Positions 1 through 10,913 of a DNA stretch of 64,000 bases are shown in pieces. The position numbers were made by a program, and so were the translations under genes. Location of the stretch: positions 1,241,297 to 1,305,296 of the forward strand of contig JAMWFC010000049.1 in NCBI GenBank assembly GCA_027475525.1. The letters run 5' to 3'. The notes under the pieces are model-generated. The model ran no database searches. It saw nothing but the letters and a program-made list of their open reading frames with translations, and was not told the DNA's origin. The stretch is from Macrolepiota albuminosa. Its lineage: Eukaryota; Basidiomycota; Agaricomycetes; Agaricales; Agaricaceae. Position 1 is the stretch's first letter, and every line of letters starts with the position of its first letter.

Positions 1-415
1 TGGCAGACCCATCTCTCACCTTCATATTACTGCCTGGCAACATCAATAAGTATTTTCTCATCATGCCCAGAATATGCTTGATCACTGCAGCCATGAATAC
101 TACCATACAAATAGGTGCCCTGAATATGAATAGAAAGCCAAGGCATATTGATAGTAAGGCCTGCTTTGACGTGTTCCATGTATATCTCCAACAGCTTTTC
201 TAGATGGTCTCCTGGCACTCAGCTGGTTATATCAGAGAATAGACAATCATGAGCTCGTGTTTCTTTGTCAGCAAGCCGTTTAAAGTCAGCTTTAAATTTT
301 GCAGAAGGAAAGGCACGATGGGTCACAGTAGAGCATCTTCAAGATATTTGTATGTTCTTTTATTGCGACAAGATTCCAACCTTTGTTCATGCCTCACCCT
401 AGTTAAAGAAGTCTA

Positions 416-1568
416 CTACAACAATCCGAAGAGATTTCTTGGGCCAGGCTTTTCATGCAGTTTCAAGAGAGCAATTCCAGAACTGGTTTGTCGCCCAAGG
501 CATTGGATGCTAGACCAAATAAAAATGCGTCGCGGTGCATGAGAACCCATATGAGCACAAAACAACTTGTATTCATCATCCTCTAAAGGAGTAATATCTG
601 TCAGGCTCCAGTCGATCTTGCCTTGCTGCATTTCAAAAGTTTCGTCAAAAACGAGGCTATCACCCAAGAGTGTTCCCCTTATATCGAACTCAAATGTCTT
701 TTGAAAAAGAGGAAGCAAGGTTTCAAGATGCGGATTGCCTGAGTTGGGTTGGAAAGTGGCGCGCAACTTTTGGCCCCGGATGAACTGGTTGAACATCGTT
801 TTCTCCATTTTGCCTGGAAGGGAGTAAATCGGTTGATAAGTGGAATGAATGTCATTGATACACACCAAATTTCAGATTGGTTGGTATTTTCTGAAGAAGA
901 TAATTATATCGCTCGAAGGGAAAGCAGTGCCAACCATGGACAGGTCCAAAGCAACGGAGAGCATCACCAAAGTGGAGAGACAGATGCTAATAAGGGGTTA
1001 TGGATGTGCCAGAAAAAAGCGCCTTGAGCGTGACCAGATAAGTGTAAATATTATCTGTGTATTGTTGTATGCGCTCCGTATTGACAGACCTTGACGATGC
1101 CAGCTTGATTGCTGAAACCAGGTATAAAAAATTTCTCAGCATCAGATTTTCTTGAGTATTGGGTTCCTTTCCTCCCCACAGGCGAATCAAAGTGACAGGA
1201 AGATTGATGGTACAAGAGGTTCGCCACTGATCAGCAGAAAACTTTCTGTATTTGGCCTCACCCAGATGGGCTGGCGCACAAGAAACCCACAATGGAAGCA
1301 TGAGTCACTCCATATAGGTTCTGATTTCAGCAAGTACACCTTTGCCAAAAACTTGGCTCCCTTTCGAGGTCTTACCATGTGAGCACTTGCGCTGAGCTTG
1401 TTGGACAACTTTTCCATTTCCATCAAGGACACCATCTTCAATACGCTGAGGTATGCAGGATTAGATTCTGTCATGTTCATGTGGTTTGACAAACCTTTTG
1501 ATGGATCAGTATTCTCAACTCAGGAACCTTGAGCGAAGTATCGTTGGGTACAAACCCTGGAAGGTGTG
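416..1568 (-). pseudogene. Tnp2/Plavaka-type transposase, C-terminal half, split by Gypsy-A
   Basis: This is the distal part of a CACTA-like (Tnp2/Plavaka) DNA transposase read on the minus strand; the N-terminal part lies at 12905-14041. Three overlapping reading frames (1492-1187, 1301-987, 868-416) carry recognisable pieces. The 987-1301 frame has the family's ADQWRT and LIRLWG blocks, and the 416-868 frame continues with an EKTMFNQF block and an acidic tail. The frames are joined by stops and shifts, so the gene is dead. The split is exact: CTAAC at 1569-1573 is repeated at 12881-12885 on the other side of Gypsy-A. Bases 1-415 lie downstream of this gene and I could not assign them. Family identity rests on remembered sequence similarity only. 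Confidence 0.72.
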
Positions 1569-1573
1569 CTAAC

Positions 1574-2363
1574 TGTCAGGTTCCGCTGAGTCAGGGGCTT
1601 TCCGGGAAAGCAACGCCCTTACAATGCGGACTTGACCTACGAATACTCGGGTGTCTGGAACTCCGGGGCTAGGACTCCGGGGTTCAAGATGAGGACAGGG
1701 GTAATCCCGGGATAGGGGACTAGAGTCTGGGGATTTTGGGTTGGAGGTAACTGAGGTTAGAGGGGGTCGAGTCGCGAACCGGAGGTTCTAAGACGAGACC
1801 AAGTTAGTAAATCAAGAGTCGCGAAGTGCGTACCAAAACTTAGAGCACGCGAATACTTAGGCGTGCCAGTCAAAGCGTACCAATCAAGGCGTACCAGTCA
1901 AGCAAAGGGCACGCAATAACCAAAGTAATATCAAGACTAGCAAATACAGCGGAGAACTACACTATAAGTACTACGGATCGTGTCTCGGGATTCCGGGGTG
2001 TCTGGGATGAGTTCTGGGGGTCATTGAGTAGCGGTCAGGGACTGTATACCGGGATCGTGCGTGTGGGGACGCGCGATCAATTGGCGTGGAGAGAGTCGTG
2101 ATGCGTGGGGCATGATGCATGATGGCCAGATGCGAGCCGCATGATCCGATCGTTGATGGCGGTTGATCCCGGGGTCCGTGATGCAGGGGTCCCGGGGGGG
2201 CTGGCTGATGGCGATTGTTGACGGCTGATGGCGGTCATTGATGCATGTGATGGCGGTGTCGGCAGCTGTGGGGGCGGAGTGCGCTGTGGGATTGACGGAA
2301 GAGGTTCCCGGGCAGGGTTCCGGGGGTGTCCCGGGGAGGTTCCGGGGGGGAGGGGTCGTGACA
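1574..2363 (-). repeat. Gypsy-A 3' LTR (left copy)
   Basis: The LTR begins TGTCAGG and ends GTGACA in plus-strand reading and pairs with 12090-12880. It contains the 13-mer TAATATCAAGACT at 1926-1938, which is the proposed start of R (see 12443-12485). The right third is GC-rich with GATG/GATGCC-type simple repeats. It is the LTR from which the antisense gene at 2491 would be read. Confidence 0.95.
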
Positions 2364-2378
2364 TCACCCCCCCCTCAG
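2364..2378 (-). promoter_or_regulatory. Gypsy-A polypurine tract
   Basis: On the minus strand a G-rich purine run ending GGTGA lies directly against the 3' LTR. This is the expected place for the plus-strand DNA primer of an LTR retrotransposon and fixes the element's orientation. Confidence 0.7.
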
Positions 2379-2490
2379 CACCGAGACCCTCCGAGGCGCG
2401 CGTAGCCAGAGGTTCGGACCGGACCTGAGCGTGGGAACCGGCACCTGCCCTGCCACGTAACGAAAAAAATTTTTACCATCAAACTCAACT

Positions 2491-4199
2491 ATGTCGCGAA
2501 CACCGACGCATTCGCCGACGCCCCTGCAAACGAATGAGGTTGCGCCCCTCATGGCGTGGGAAGCCTGGGACGCACGTTACCGGGCTTGTCTTGACCGGGA
2601 GCGCATGGCAGCACTCGTCGAGCAACGTGAGTACTCCCGTGCCGCCCCTTTACCCCACTAACCTTTCCTTTTCAGAACAACGCAACATTCCAGCCCCAGA
2701 GGCGGGTCCCAGCCGACTCCCAGAGCCTGTCCCTGGTGCAGGTCCCGGGGGTCCTTCAGGTGCCAGTCGTCCCGCGCCCACTTTTGCGCGGATGACCATG
2801 CGTCCCCCCCGTCCCCCTCCCCCTCCTCGTCCTAGACTGGTCGCCCCTCGTTTCCGTCGCTCCGGGATGGCGGTGGGGGCCATTTCCAAGGTCCCGGAGG
2901 CCCAGCACGTTGAGTGGGCCAACGCGACGCAGGAGGCCTTCAAGGGGGCGCTGGTGAGGCCCCGGGGCTTGCCTCCCCATGCCTGGTGTGTCAGCAACGG
3001 GCCGGTAGGTGGCTTCATACCTCTGGTTTCGAGGCTGACCCGGGTGCCTAGTGCCTCCACTATGCGCGCCGCTCAGTGCTGTGCTTGTTTGAGGTCCCGT
3101 CCTCCTCGTCCCGACGCGACACTGCAGTGTGCAAGGCGTGCCGCGATAATCATGAGCGGTGCTCCGTTTCGGCTCTTTGGAGGGCGTATTGTATGTTGTG
3201 GGAGCAGGGTTGGCCGTTGGCGGGGATCACCCGGAGGATGGGTGTGGAGGAGAGGGATTGGGTCGTGGAGATGGCGGGGGTTGGAGGGGAGGCGTGGGCG
3301 GAGGCCCCTGGAGGCGGGGCTGAGGGAGGGGGGGTCGTCTGGGCGGGCGGCTGGGGCCGGCCCGTGGTGTTGATCATGCGCCGGGCCCCTCGGTCCGTCG
3401 CCCGGGGGCAGGGGGGGCACCTGGACAAGGGGAAGCGGTGGGCGTTGCCCAGTCCCTCCCCAGGGCCTTCCAAGAGGGCGCGTTTGCCCTCCAGGACCCC
3501 TTCCCTGGTTTCCCCCCCACGTCTGTCCTCCGCCGCTTTCTCGCCTCTGTTGGGGCGGCCCCTGGGGGCAGGTGTGAGGGCCCTTCAGGAGCGCCCAGGG
3601 GAGTCTGAGGAGGGTGGGGAGGAAACCGTCACGCAAGGGGAGCTGGAGGCGGGTCGAGAGGCGCTGCAACAGTTGGAGGAGGCCCGGGTCGCTAGGGGGG
3701 AGGTGGAGGCGGAGCTGGAGGCGTTGAGGGCGCGGTTTGGGCAGGGAGTGGGGGTTCCAGAGAGGGCCCCCTTGGGACAGGAGTTGACGGAGGGCCTGCG
3801 CCGTGACGTGGTGATCGCGCGTATGGCATCCCTGAGTAGGTTCCTTGTCGCTTGCATATTCATTCGCTGACGTCTCCAGGCTGGGCCCGGGAGCACCGTC
3901 TGCTCCTGGACGGGGTGGCCGCGGCGCTTGCCATGCTGCAGGAGGGGCAGCACGCGGAGATGGCGACCCCTGGGGTGGAGCGCGGCCTCGACCTCCTGGG
4001 ACGGTTGGTGGTCGCCCACCGGCGGAGGAACGTGCCCGCCCCAGGCTCCTGGTTCGAGCGTGTGTTGGACGAGGGTGAACCCCTTCTGACTTGGGAGGTG
4101 TTGGCCGAGGAGGTGTGGCGGGATCACGGTCCAGAGGGGTTAGGAGAGGGCTTCCGGGGCTGGCCACGGAGAGGGGGTAGTGAGGGGGGCTCCGGTTAG
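2491..4199 (+). CDS. Antisense four-exon accessory gene of Gypsy-A (unknown function, Cys/His cluster, coiled coil)
   Basis: I do not recognise this protein. It runs opposite to gag-pol, starting 127 bp inside the 3' LTR and ending 263 bp from the convergent pol stop. Joining exons 2491-2626, 2676-3004, 3052-3835 and 3880-4199 gives one uninterrupted 522-residue frame. The three introns (49, 47 and 44 bp) start GTGAGT, GTAGGT and GTAGGT, carry CTAAC or CTGAC-like branch points and end in AG. Each repairs the frame exactly, and the second removes an in-frame TAG. The product has a Pro/Arg-rich N-terminus (about residues 60-120) and a cysteine cluster with Cys150, Cys156, Cys166 and a CxxC-x3-H-x2-C set at 182-192 that could bind zinc. 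It then has a low-complexity linker and a Glu/Ala/Leu-rich coiled coil near residues 350-390. Because it is antisense, its introns would not be spliced from genomic retroelement RNA. The predicted introns need RNA evidence. Confidence 0.72.
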
Positions 4200-4462
4200 G
4201 GTGTAGTATTTTGTGCTTTCTTGTCGTCTCCGTTCGTTCATTTCGCTAGTCTGTGTAATAGTGTACTTGTAGAAAATGTACATACTTGGTTTCTCGTAAT
4301 AATAGTGGCGTAAGTAAAGTGGCGGGGTGGCTGGGAAGAGTACCTTGCCCATAGTCTGGGGCGCTACTGTAAAAAGGAATACTAGAAGAGAGTAAGATCT
4401 AGAAAGGAAAAACAGAAAGTATACACGGGAGTTGAATCGTCCAGAGGCGGGGGTTACACCCA

Positions 4463-6142
4463 CTACTGCCGTCTGTGAGTCCTGCGCCTGGGGGGGTCGT
4501 CTCCCAGGTGCCGTTGCTGGAAGTCCCAGAGTTTGTCGAGGGCGCCTTCGAGGTTTTGTCGCGGTTCCCAAGTGTCGTCCTCTGGGCCATATCCCTTCCA
4601 TCGTATGAGGAAGTGGGGTCGTCCCCGAATGTTCCGGGAGTCGAGAATGTCTTCGACCTCGTAGTGATATTCGTCCTCGACCTCGACCGGGGAAGGGGGC
4701 TCGGGCCGTTGTTTGGGGAAGGGATCTGGGGGATGTCGTTCCAGGAGGCGGACGTGGAATACCGGGTGTAGGCCTTTAAGTCCCAGGGGGAGCTCAATCT
4801 TGTAGGCATGGGATGAGACCTTCTTCAAGATCTTGAACGGGCCGAGGCGCTTGTAATCGAGTTTTGGGGAGGGCCAGCGGGTGCGGAGGTGGCGTCGATC
4901 TAACCATACCTTTGTCCTGGGGGCCCAGTTGGGGGTGTCCTCCTGTTTCCGGTCGGCGTGTTTCGCATAGGCCTGGTTCACGGTGTCGATCTCTTCCCGG
5001 AGAAACTCGTAAAGAGACTGGAGATCCCGGGCAACCTCGTGGGCGGCATGTGACGGGATGTCCTGGAGCGAGAGCGTCAGTCGAGAGTGGTATCCCTTGT
5101 TGGCAAAGAAGGGTGATACCCTGGTGGCAGAGTGTGGCGTGTTGTTGTAGGTGAACTCGGCCAGGGGGAGCTCGGCGCGCCAGTCGTCCTGCAAGTAGTT
5201 GACGTACAGCCGGAGGTACTGCTCGAGGGACTGGTTGACCCTTTTGGTTTGGCCGTCGGTTTCGGGGTGGTAGGCGGTAGAGAGGTTAGTCTTTACTTCA
5301 AGTGCCTTACACAGGGAAGTCCAAAACTTGGACATGAAGAGAGGGCCACAGTCAAAGACGATGTCATCCGGGAGTCCATGTTTGGCGAAAACGTGCTCGA
5401 GGAACAGCTGGGCGAAGTCCGGGGCAGTATCCGTGGTGTGGCAGGGTAGGAAGATGCCCTGTTTGGTTAGCCTGCACACAACGATGAGAATAGCATCGAA
5501 CCCTTCAGATTCCGGGAGTTTGACGATGTGGTCCAGAGATATGGAGGACCAGGGGCGTTGCCCGACCGGCAGGGGTTTCAGGAGTCCGTATGGTCGGTGT
5601 CGGGGGACCTTGGCCTGGAGGCAGGGCTCGCATGATCGAATGTAATGGGTCACGTCCTTCTTCAACCCTGGCCAAAAGTAAGTCCGGGAGATGAGCTGGA
5701 GGGTCTTACGTATTCCAGAATGTCCCCGGAGCTTGTGGTCGTGGTGTTGACGGAGGACGTTGTAGCGAAGTCGGGCATGATCCAGGACGTAGATGCGGCC
5801 GTCCTGGAGGAGGAGTTTTTCGTCGGGGGACAGGGAGAAGGCGGGGTCCTGGTCGGTTCCATCGGGGGGTTTGCGGAGGTCCTGGTCGGTGAAGTACTTG
5901 TCTCAGGGGGCGCGGTGGATCTGACTCAGGGTCCCTTCCTCGTTTAAAATCAGTAAGGCATTCAAATGTTTGGGAGGGATCACCACGCGATGATTGAACG
6001 CATTGCGTTCCGCCTCGAATGACTTTTTGGGGTAGACGTTCGGTCGACGGGTGAGGGCATTGGGCTTGGCGCCAAGTCGTCCCGGGCGGTACTGGATCGT
6101 GAAGTTGTATTCCGAGAGGATCTCGGACCATCGGGCCTGTCG
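4463..6142 (-). pseudogene. Gypsy-A integrase with C-terminal chromodomain
   Basis: The integrase follows RNase H and ends at 4463. It has an H-x-H...C-x2-C zinc segment near 5590-5720, the catalytic core, and a classic chromodomain (YEVEDILD ... IRWKGY ... TWEP) in the last 60 residues, which in chromoviruses directs integration to heterochromatin. Two things inactivate it. A TGA at 5903-5905 lies where CGA (Arg) is expected. The third catalytic residue of the D,D35E triad, normally the Glu in the GQTERVNQ block, is Lys (GQTKRVNQ). The block around the second Asp is also altered (VFDCGP rather than the usual VSDRGP). Confidence 0.88.
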
Positions 6143-7534
6143 TCAACTGAGTTGCTTGGTCATGGTGAAGTACTGCAGGTTATTATGATCCGAATAGACC
6201 TGGATCCGGTGCCGGGCTCCCTCGAGGTAGGCCCGCCATTGCTTGAAGGCTTCGATGATGGCGAGGAGTTCCTTGTCGTAAATGTCGTAGTTGAGCTCAG
6301 CGTTGATCATGGACCGGGTGTAGAAAGCGACTGGCCGGGGCTCCCCACCGTCAGACTCCATCTGTGAGAGGATCCCGGCGATGGCGTAGTCGGACGCGTC
6401 ACATTCCAGGATGATCGGGAGGGCCGGGTCGTAGTGCCGGAGTACCGGGGCGACTGTGAAAGCCTCCTTGAGCAGGTTAAAGACGCTCTGGCACTTACTG
6501 TCCCAGTTCCAGGCGATGTCCTTACGTGTGAGCCGGTTGAGGGGTTTCGTGATCCCGGAGTAGTTGTCTATAAACCTCCGGTAGAAGTTAGCGAAACCCA
6601 GGAAGGACTGTACTTCCTTCACGTTCCGGGGTTGCGGCCAGTTGACGATGGCCTCGACCTTGTGGGGATCCATGCGGACGCCGTTCGGGGATACGATGAT
6701 GCCGAGATACTTGACCTCTTCCATGTGGAACGAACACTTCTCAGGCTTGGCGTGGAGATTGTGCTCCCAGAGGCGTTCGAGGACTTGCCAGACATGCTTC
6801 TGGTGGTCTTCCTTCGAGTCGGAGTAGATGAGTATGTTGTCCAGGTAGACTATCACGAAGACGTTGCTCATGTCGTGGAAGATGTTGTTCATGAAGTATT
6901 GGAACGTGGCAGGGGAGTTAGTCATTCCAAAAGGCATTACAAGGTACTCAAACAGACCATACCGCGTGCGGAACGCGGTTTTCCACTCGTGTCCCGGGGC
7001 GATGCGGACGTTGTTGTAACCGGAGCGGAGGTCGATCTTCGTATAAACCTTGGCACTGCGGAGTCGATCGACCAGATCGCCAATGAGCGGGAGCGGGTAG
7101 CGGTTCTTCTTGGTGATCTTATTGAGTCCCCGGTAGTCGACGCAGAGTCGGAGCGAGCCGTCCTTCTTCTTGGCGAATAGAACCGGGGCTCTGGTGGCGG
7201 AGGCGGAGGGTCAGATGAATCCCTTACCGAGCATTTTGTCGAGGTAGTCCTTGAGGGCCTGGAGCTCAACCTCCGACATGTTGTACACCTTGCCGAAAGG
7301 GGGGGCAGCTCCTTCCTCGAGGTCGATCATATGGTCGTAGGGACAATGAGGGGGAATCTCCTTGGCGTCTCCTTTGGAGAATACGTCAGTGAACTCATGG
7401 TACTCCGGGGGAACTACTTCTCGGAGGATCTGCTCCTCGGTTTTCTTCTCCAGGGGAATAGCGTCTCCTCCTAGGTGCTCTTCCAGGAGAGATGGCGAGG
7501 TGTGTAGCTGGAACGTGGGAGTTCCATCCTTCAT
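6143..7534 (-). pseudogene. Gypsy-A reverse transcriptase and RNase H
   Basis: This frame reads through the RT palm ([38 protein letters not shown]) and RNase H ([29 protein letters not shown]). Two single TGA codons break it, at 7211-7213 just before the RT fingers (FIRPS context) and at 6143-6145 at the end of RNase H (LSRRQARW context). Both are where an Arg CGA is expected. The RT active site reads YLDN where YxDD is usual. Everything between the stops is open, so decay looks recent. The frame is shifted relative to the protease ORF upstream, near a run of five C at about 7690. Confidence 0.9.
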
Positions 7535-8814
7535 GAGGCAGGCGAAGGGGGCGGCTCCAATGATCCTGATGTCGAGTGTGCCCAGGTCGATCGGGGTCGC
7601 GGGTGTGTCGGCTGGGGCGGGTTTGAGGTGTGTCTGAGACCGGCCCGGGTAGTTCGGCCCCTTGTACTTGTTCCGAGGAATGTTTGGGGGTCAATCAGGG
7701 ACCTTGCGGACTCGGCCGGGTGTGGGCGAGGGCGTGGGTGGCGTATGTGGGGAGGGCGCGGCTGTCGTACCGGGAGGGCCCGGAGGTGCACGGCGGTTGA
7801 GGGGTGGTCTTCGGGTCCCGGGAAGGTCATGGTGAGCGTCCTCCAGTCGATATCGGGGTTCGTGTCGCGCAGCCAAGGTAGTCCCAGCACCATCGGGGTC
7901 GATTCGTGAAGTCGTGTAACCAGGAAGTCGGAGGTGAACTTGTAGTCGTTATCCAGGGTCACACGCCCCAAATGGGACCTCTGGATGGGGCTGGAGGAGG
8001 AGGGGGTGCCGTCGAGGCGTTGGAGGCGGAGGGGCTGGTCGAGGGAGTCGTGGGGGAGGTCGAGGGCATCGCTGATGAAGACTCCGGTGGCTCCACTGTC
8101 AATGAGGGCCGATACTGGTCCCGGGGTGCCGTCCAGCCTGGCATTGATGACGAAGGATCGGGACAAGCGGGACTGGAGTCCGGGGGGTGGTGGGGGCCCG
8201 TCCTTCGGAGTAGGGTTCAGGGAGTGGGGGATATCGAAGGGGAGTTGCTGGTCGTCGGGCGTCGGGTCCCGGGTCAGGCGAAGGGTAAGGTGTCGCCAAT
8301 CGATGCGGGGGTTGATGTCTCGGAGCCACGGGAGCCCTAGGACCAGGGGTGCGGAAGGGTGGAGTTTGGTTATCAATATCCGGAGGGTGTGAGTCTGTCC
8401 GTTGGCGAAAGTAACGGGCATACGCACGAAGTGAGTGATATCCCCCGCCGTAGAGGCATCTCCGTCGAAGAGGCAGAGCTGTACCGGGACCGGGAGTCGC
8501 TGGGTGGGTTCCGGGGCAAAGGTAGACCATGTTTCATCGATGAAGTTGTCGGTGGCGCCACTGTCGACGAGGGTGTTGAGGGGGGTTCCGGAGGGGGTGA
8601 GGCGGGTTTTGAGGAGGAGGGAGTGCAAAGAGTGGGAGGGTAGATAAGCCGTGAGGGTGTCCTGTATGAGTGTCATAGAGCGAAGATGGGAAACCGGGGC
8701 AGAGAAGATGTCGGGGTCAATTCCGCGATTTAGGGCATCTTCCGGGTCTAAATTGCCGGGTTGTTTTCCGAATACTCGTAGGTGGCACGTCTCATGACCT
8801 GTTGTTTGGGGCAC
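7531..8814 (-). CDS. Gypsy-A protease region with two tandem retropepsin domains
   Basis: This 427-residue frame contains two copies of the retropepsin signature: LVDSGAT with catalytic Asp84 and LIDSGAT with Asp239. Each is followed about 76 residues later by the flap-distal motif [14 protein letters not shown] (residues 158-173 and 309-324). The spacing of 155 residues is constant, so this is a domain duplication. Retropepsins normally act as homodimers of a single-domain subunit, so two domains in one chain could form a built-in dimer; that is inference. The last 90 residues are Pro/Arg-rich and run into a region where the RT frame (one base away) is the plausible coding frame. The start codon is unknown because gag-pro expression probably uses a frameshift. 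Confidence 0.8.
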   Translation of the reverse strand: MPQTTGHETCHLRVFGKQPGNLDPEDALNRGIDPDIFSAPVSHLRSMTLIQDTLTAYLPSHSLHSLLLKTRLTPSGTPLNTLVDSGATDNFIDETWSTFAPEPTQRLPVPVQLCLFDGDASTAGDITHFVRMPVTFANGQTHTLRILITKLHPSAPLVLGLPWLRDINPRIDWRHLTLRLTRDPTPDDQQLPFDIPHSLNPTPKDGPPPPPGLQSRLSRSFVINARLDGTPGPVSALIDSGATGVFISDALDLPHDSLDQPLRLQRLDGTPSSSSPIQRSHLGRVTLDNDYKFTSDFLVTRLHESTPMVLGLPWLRDTNPDIDWRTLTMTFPGPEDHPSTAVHLRALPVRQPRPPHIRHPRPRPHPAESARSLIDPQTFLGTSTRGRTTRAGLRHTSNPPQPTHPRPRSTWAHSTSGSLEPPPSPAS

Positions 8815-9945
8815 TCGGAGATGAAATGGTCTTTCTCACCACAGAGTATGCAGACACCCTCCCTTCTCCGTCGTTCCTGCACATCTGTCGGGACTTCGAT
8901 CCAGGGTCATCCCTTCTTTTGAAGCCGGTTGGCCCGGAGGGCCTCTTCATCCCGTTCGTCGTCGAAGTCGAAGTCTTCAGGGTCTCCCGGGGGTTCCTCG
9001 GGGCTTGGCGCGTCGCCTGGGTCGTGGGCGGCCATGGCGGCGTTGAGTTGGGCCTGGGGGCGGGCGCTGCTGCTGGGGTTAGCATTGGGCGGGCCGCGAC
9101 TCACCGAGGGCCGGCCACCAGGGAACGCGGGGGGACTGGGGTTCCGACCTTGGGGGTTGGGGGTTTTGCCGGAGGGCCAAGGGGGTCCTCCTCTAGGGTT
9201 CCAGGGGGGTCAGGAATTCGAGTACTTGCTGCGGTCTTCCCAGTAGCGTTGGTTGATCTGCATGACAAGGGCCTTGTATCCGTCGTAGGAGGGTTGTTTT
9301 GGGGCGAGTCGGAGGACGTCCTTGATACGTTGTGGGAGGGCGTGGCGGAGGGCGTACCGGAGGGCGCTGTAATTCCAACCTGTCTCATAAGCTTCCTTTT
9401 CAAAACGTACGATGAAGGTAGTGAAACGTTCTTCAGAGCACATCTGGAGGTTGAAGAGGTTGTCCTCGGCCTCGGCCACGGTGTCGTATATCCCGAATTT
9501 CCCGGAGAACTCGTCGACGAAGGCTTGCCAGCGAGCGAGTGCCGGGTTGTTGGGGTTGAACTGGATGAGGGCCGTGTAGTGATCGAAGGCGATCCCCTGG
9601 AGGTACAACACGGCAAAGGCCACCCGGGAGCTGTCAACCTGAAATGTGAGCGGCTTTGCCTGAAATGTATTGAGACACTGAGTGAGGAAGGTATGCCATT
9701 TTCGGGGGTCCCGGCCCGTGAAAGCGTCGGGCTTTTGGATGTCCAATTGTCCTTTGCGGGCGAGGGCGTTGTGAGCGTCGTCCGGTCGGGCAGCGTTGCG
9801 GGGGGGAGGGCCAGCATTGTAATAGTAGTAGTAATGATTACCCCCCCCTCCTTGAGGAGGAAAGGCACCAAGGGCGGGGCCCCACCCACCGGGAGGACCT
9901 CCTCCGGGTGGCTCACCTGGGGGTCCACACCCGGGAGGCCTGTTG
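8748..9945 (-). pseudogene. Gypsy-A gag, C-terminal part (capsid and zinc knuckle)
   Basis: The capsid-like retrotransposon gag domain is in the 9746-9210 frame (starting near the IQKPDAFTG block). It is preceded by a Gly/Pro-rich segment with five tyrosines in a row. The CCHC zinc knuckle (C-x2-C-x4-H-x4-C) is at 8811-8852 and the frame ends with TAG at 8748-8750. Capsid and knuckle are in different frames separated by stops at about 9210 and 8907, so the gene is broken. The N-terminal part continues at 10914-12056 beyond an inserted LTR fragment. Confidence 0.82.
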
Positions 9946-10913
9946 TTTGTGAGGAGTCCCGGCAGGGTCCCGGTGTGCTCGAGCAGAGGTGATAGGGCGA
10001 TGCGCTAGACAATAGCGCCTTGGGTGCTACCTAGCAAGTGGTAAGCGTCGTAGTTTAGGAGAAGTTATAGAGAAATAAACAAATAGCGCAGCGTAGCGTG
10101 CCTGTAGGTGGCACCGTAAACGACAAAGACGAGATAGACGAAGCTAGCGCCGAACTTGGTGGCAAAGTCAGGCAACGCTAGTGCAATTTGAACGCTAAGT
10201 GTAACTGGGTGCTCAAGAGGTTACGATTCGTTGTTATATACATGGCAAGTAGCTAGTTTTTATACTATGCGCTACATTATTTCCAAAATAAGTCCATTGA
10301 CGGCGCTACCAATTAGCGCCTCTCTTCGTGACTGTAGCTAACGGCCACCTGTCAACGGCGACCTGCAGCACATGGGTGACGGCGACCAACGGCGACTCTC
10401 AAACTACTTAGAAGTGGTACGAGTTTGCTCACTTTTTGATGTAATTTAATTGGCCATGCCATCCCGGGGTATGGTCGGGGAATCCTTGACAGACGCCGTG
10501 AGCGCTAATTCCGGCGCTAAACATTGTACCATCTTTTGATAGATTTAAATGTCAGGTCTGCGTGTATCCTGTCTCGTCGTCATTGATTCTTTTAGACTTC
10601 TGATTGAGGTGCCTCGGTGATTGACAGCGCCAATTGCTAACTCCTTTCAGTACTGATCGGGGTTTGGTCAGAGTCACCTCCCGCCGTTATGCTAGCGCTA
10701 TGAGTCCTGAGTCTTCTTGGTCTTCAAAGTAACTGAGTGGAGTGCGCTGAGGGGCTGATACTGGTGATTGAGATGAATGGATAAATCTTGCCATAGAGCG
10801 CCCGTGCTAGGGCTGCTCTGTACCCAAGGCTGGTCGCTAAAGCCTTTAGTGTGTCAAGTGTTGGTCAGCCTATAATGTCCCTTGATGCGCTCAGTCCGAG
10901 TAGAAGCCTATCA
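9946..10913 (-). repeat. LTR fragment of the Gypsy-B family inserted in Gypsy-A gag
   Basis: The left 150 bp is the near-exact reverse complement of 17951-18110, the 5' LTR remnant of Gypsy-B. The right end, TATCA at 10909-10913, gives a TGATAGG start on the minus strand. The roughly 85 bp forming the LTR's 3' end in Gypsy-B (18100-18183) are missing at the left junction, so no target duplication can be read. The whole segment is dense in GCGCT/AGCGC motifs, unlike the flanking gag. There is no coding capacity. Confidence 0.75.

Noticed and set aside
2534..3373. Plus-strand frame read straight through as an unspliced 279-codon gene
   Set aside because: It starts inside exon 1 out of frame and runs through two introns. 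The spliced model keeps an ATG at 2491 and reaches 4199 without a stop.
3073..4167. 364-codon minus-strand frame opposite the Gypsy-A antisense gene
   Set aside because: Pro/Arg-rich low-complexity translation with no motif. The plus-strand spliced model explains the region better, including intron signals.
6434..7180. 248-codon plus-strand frame
   Set aside because: Shadow of the RT domain on the minus strand, which has all RT motifs.
8802..9992. 396-codon plus-strand frame
   Set aside because: Shadow of Gypsy-A gag; the minus strand has the capsid region and the CCHC knuckle.
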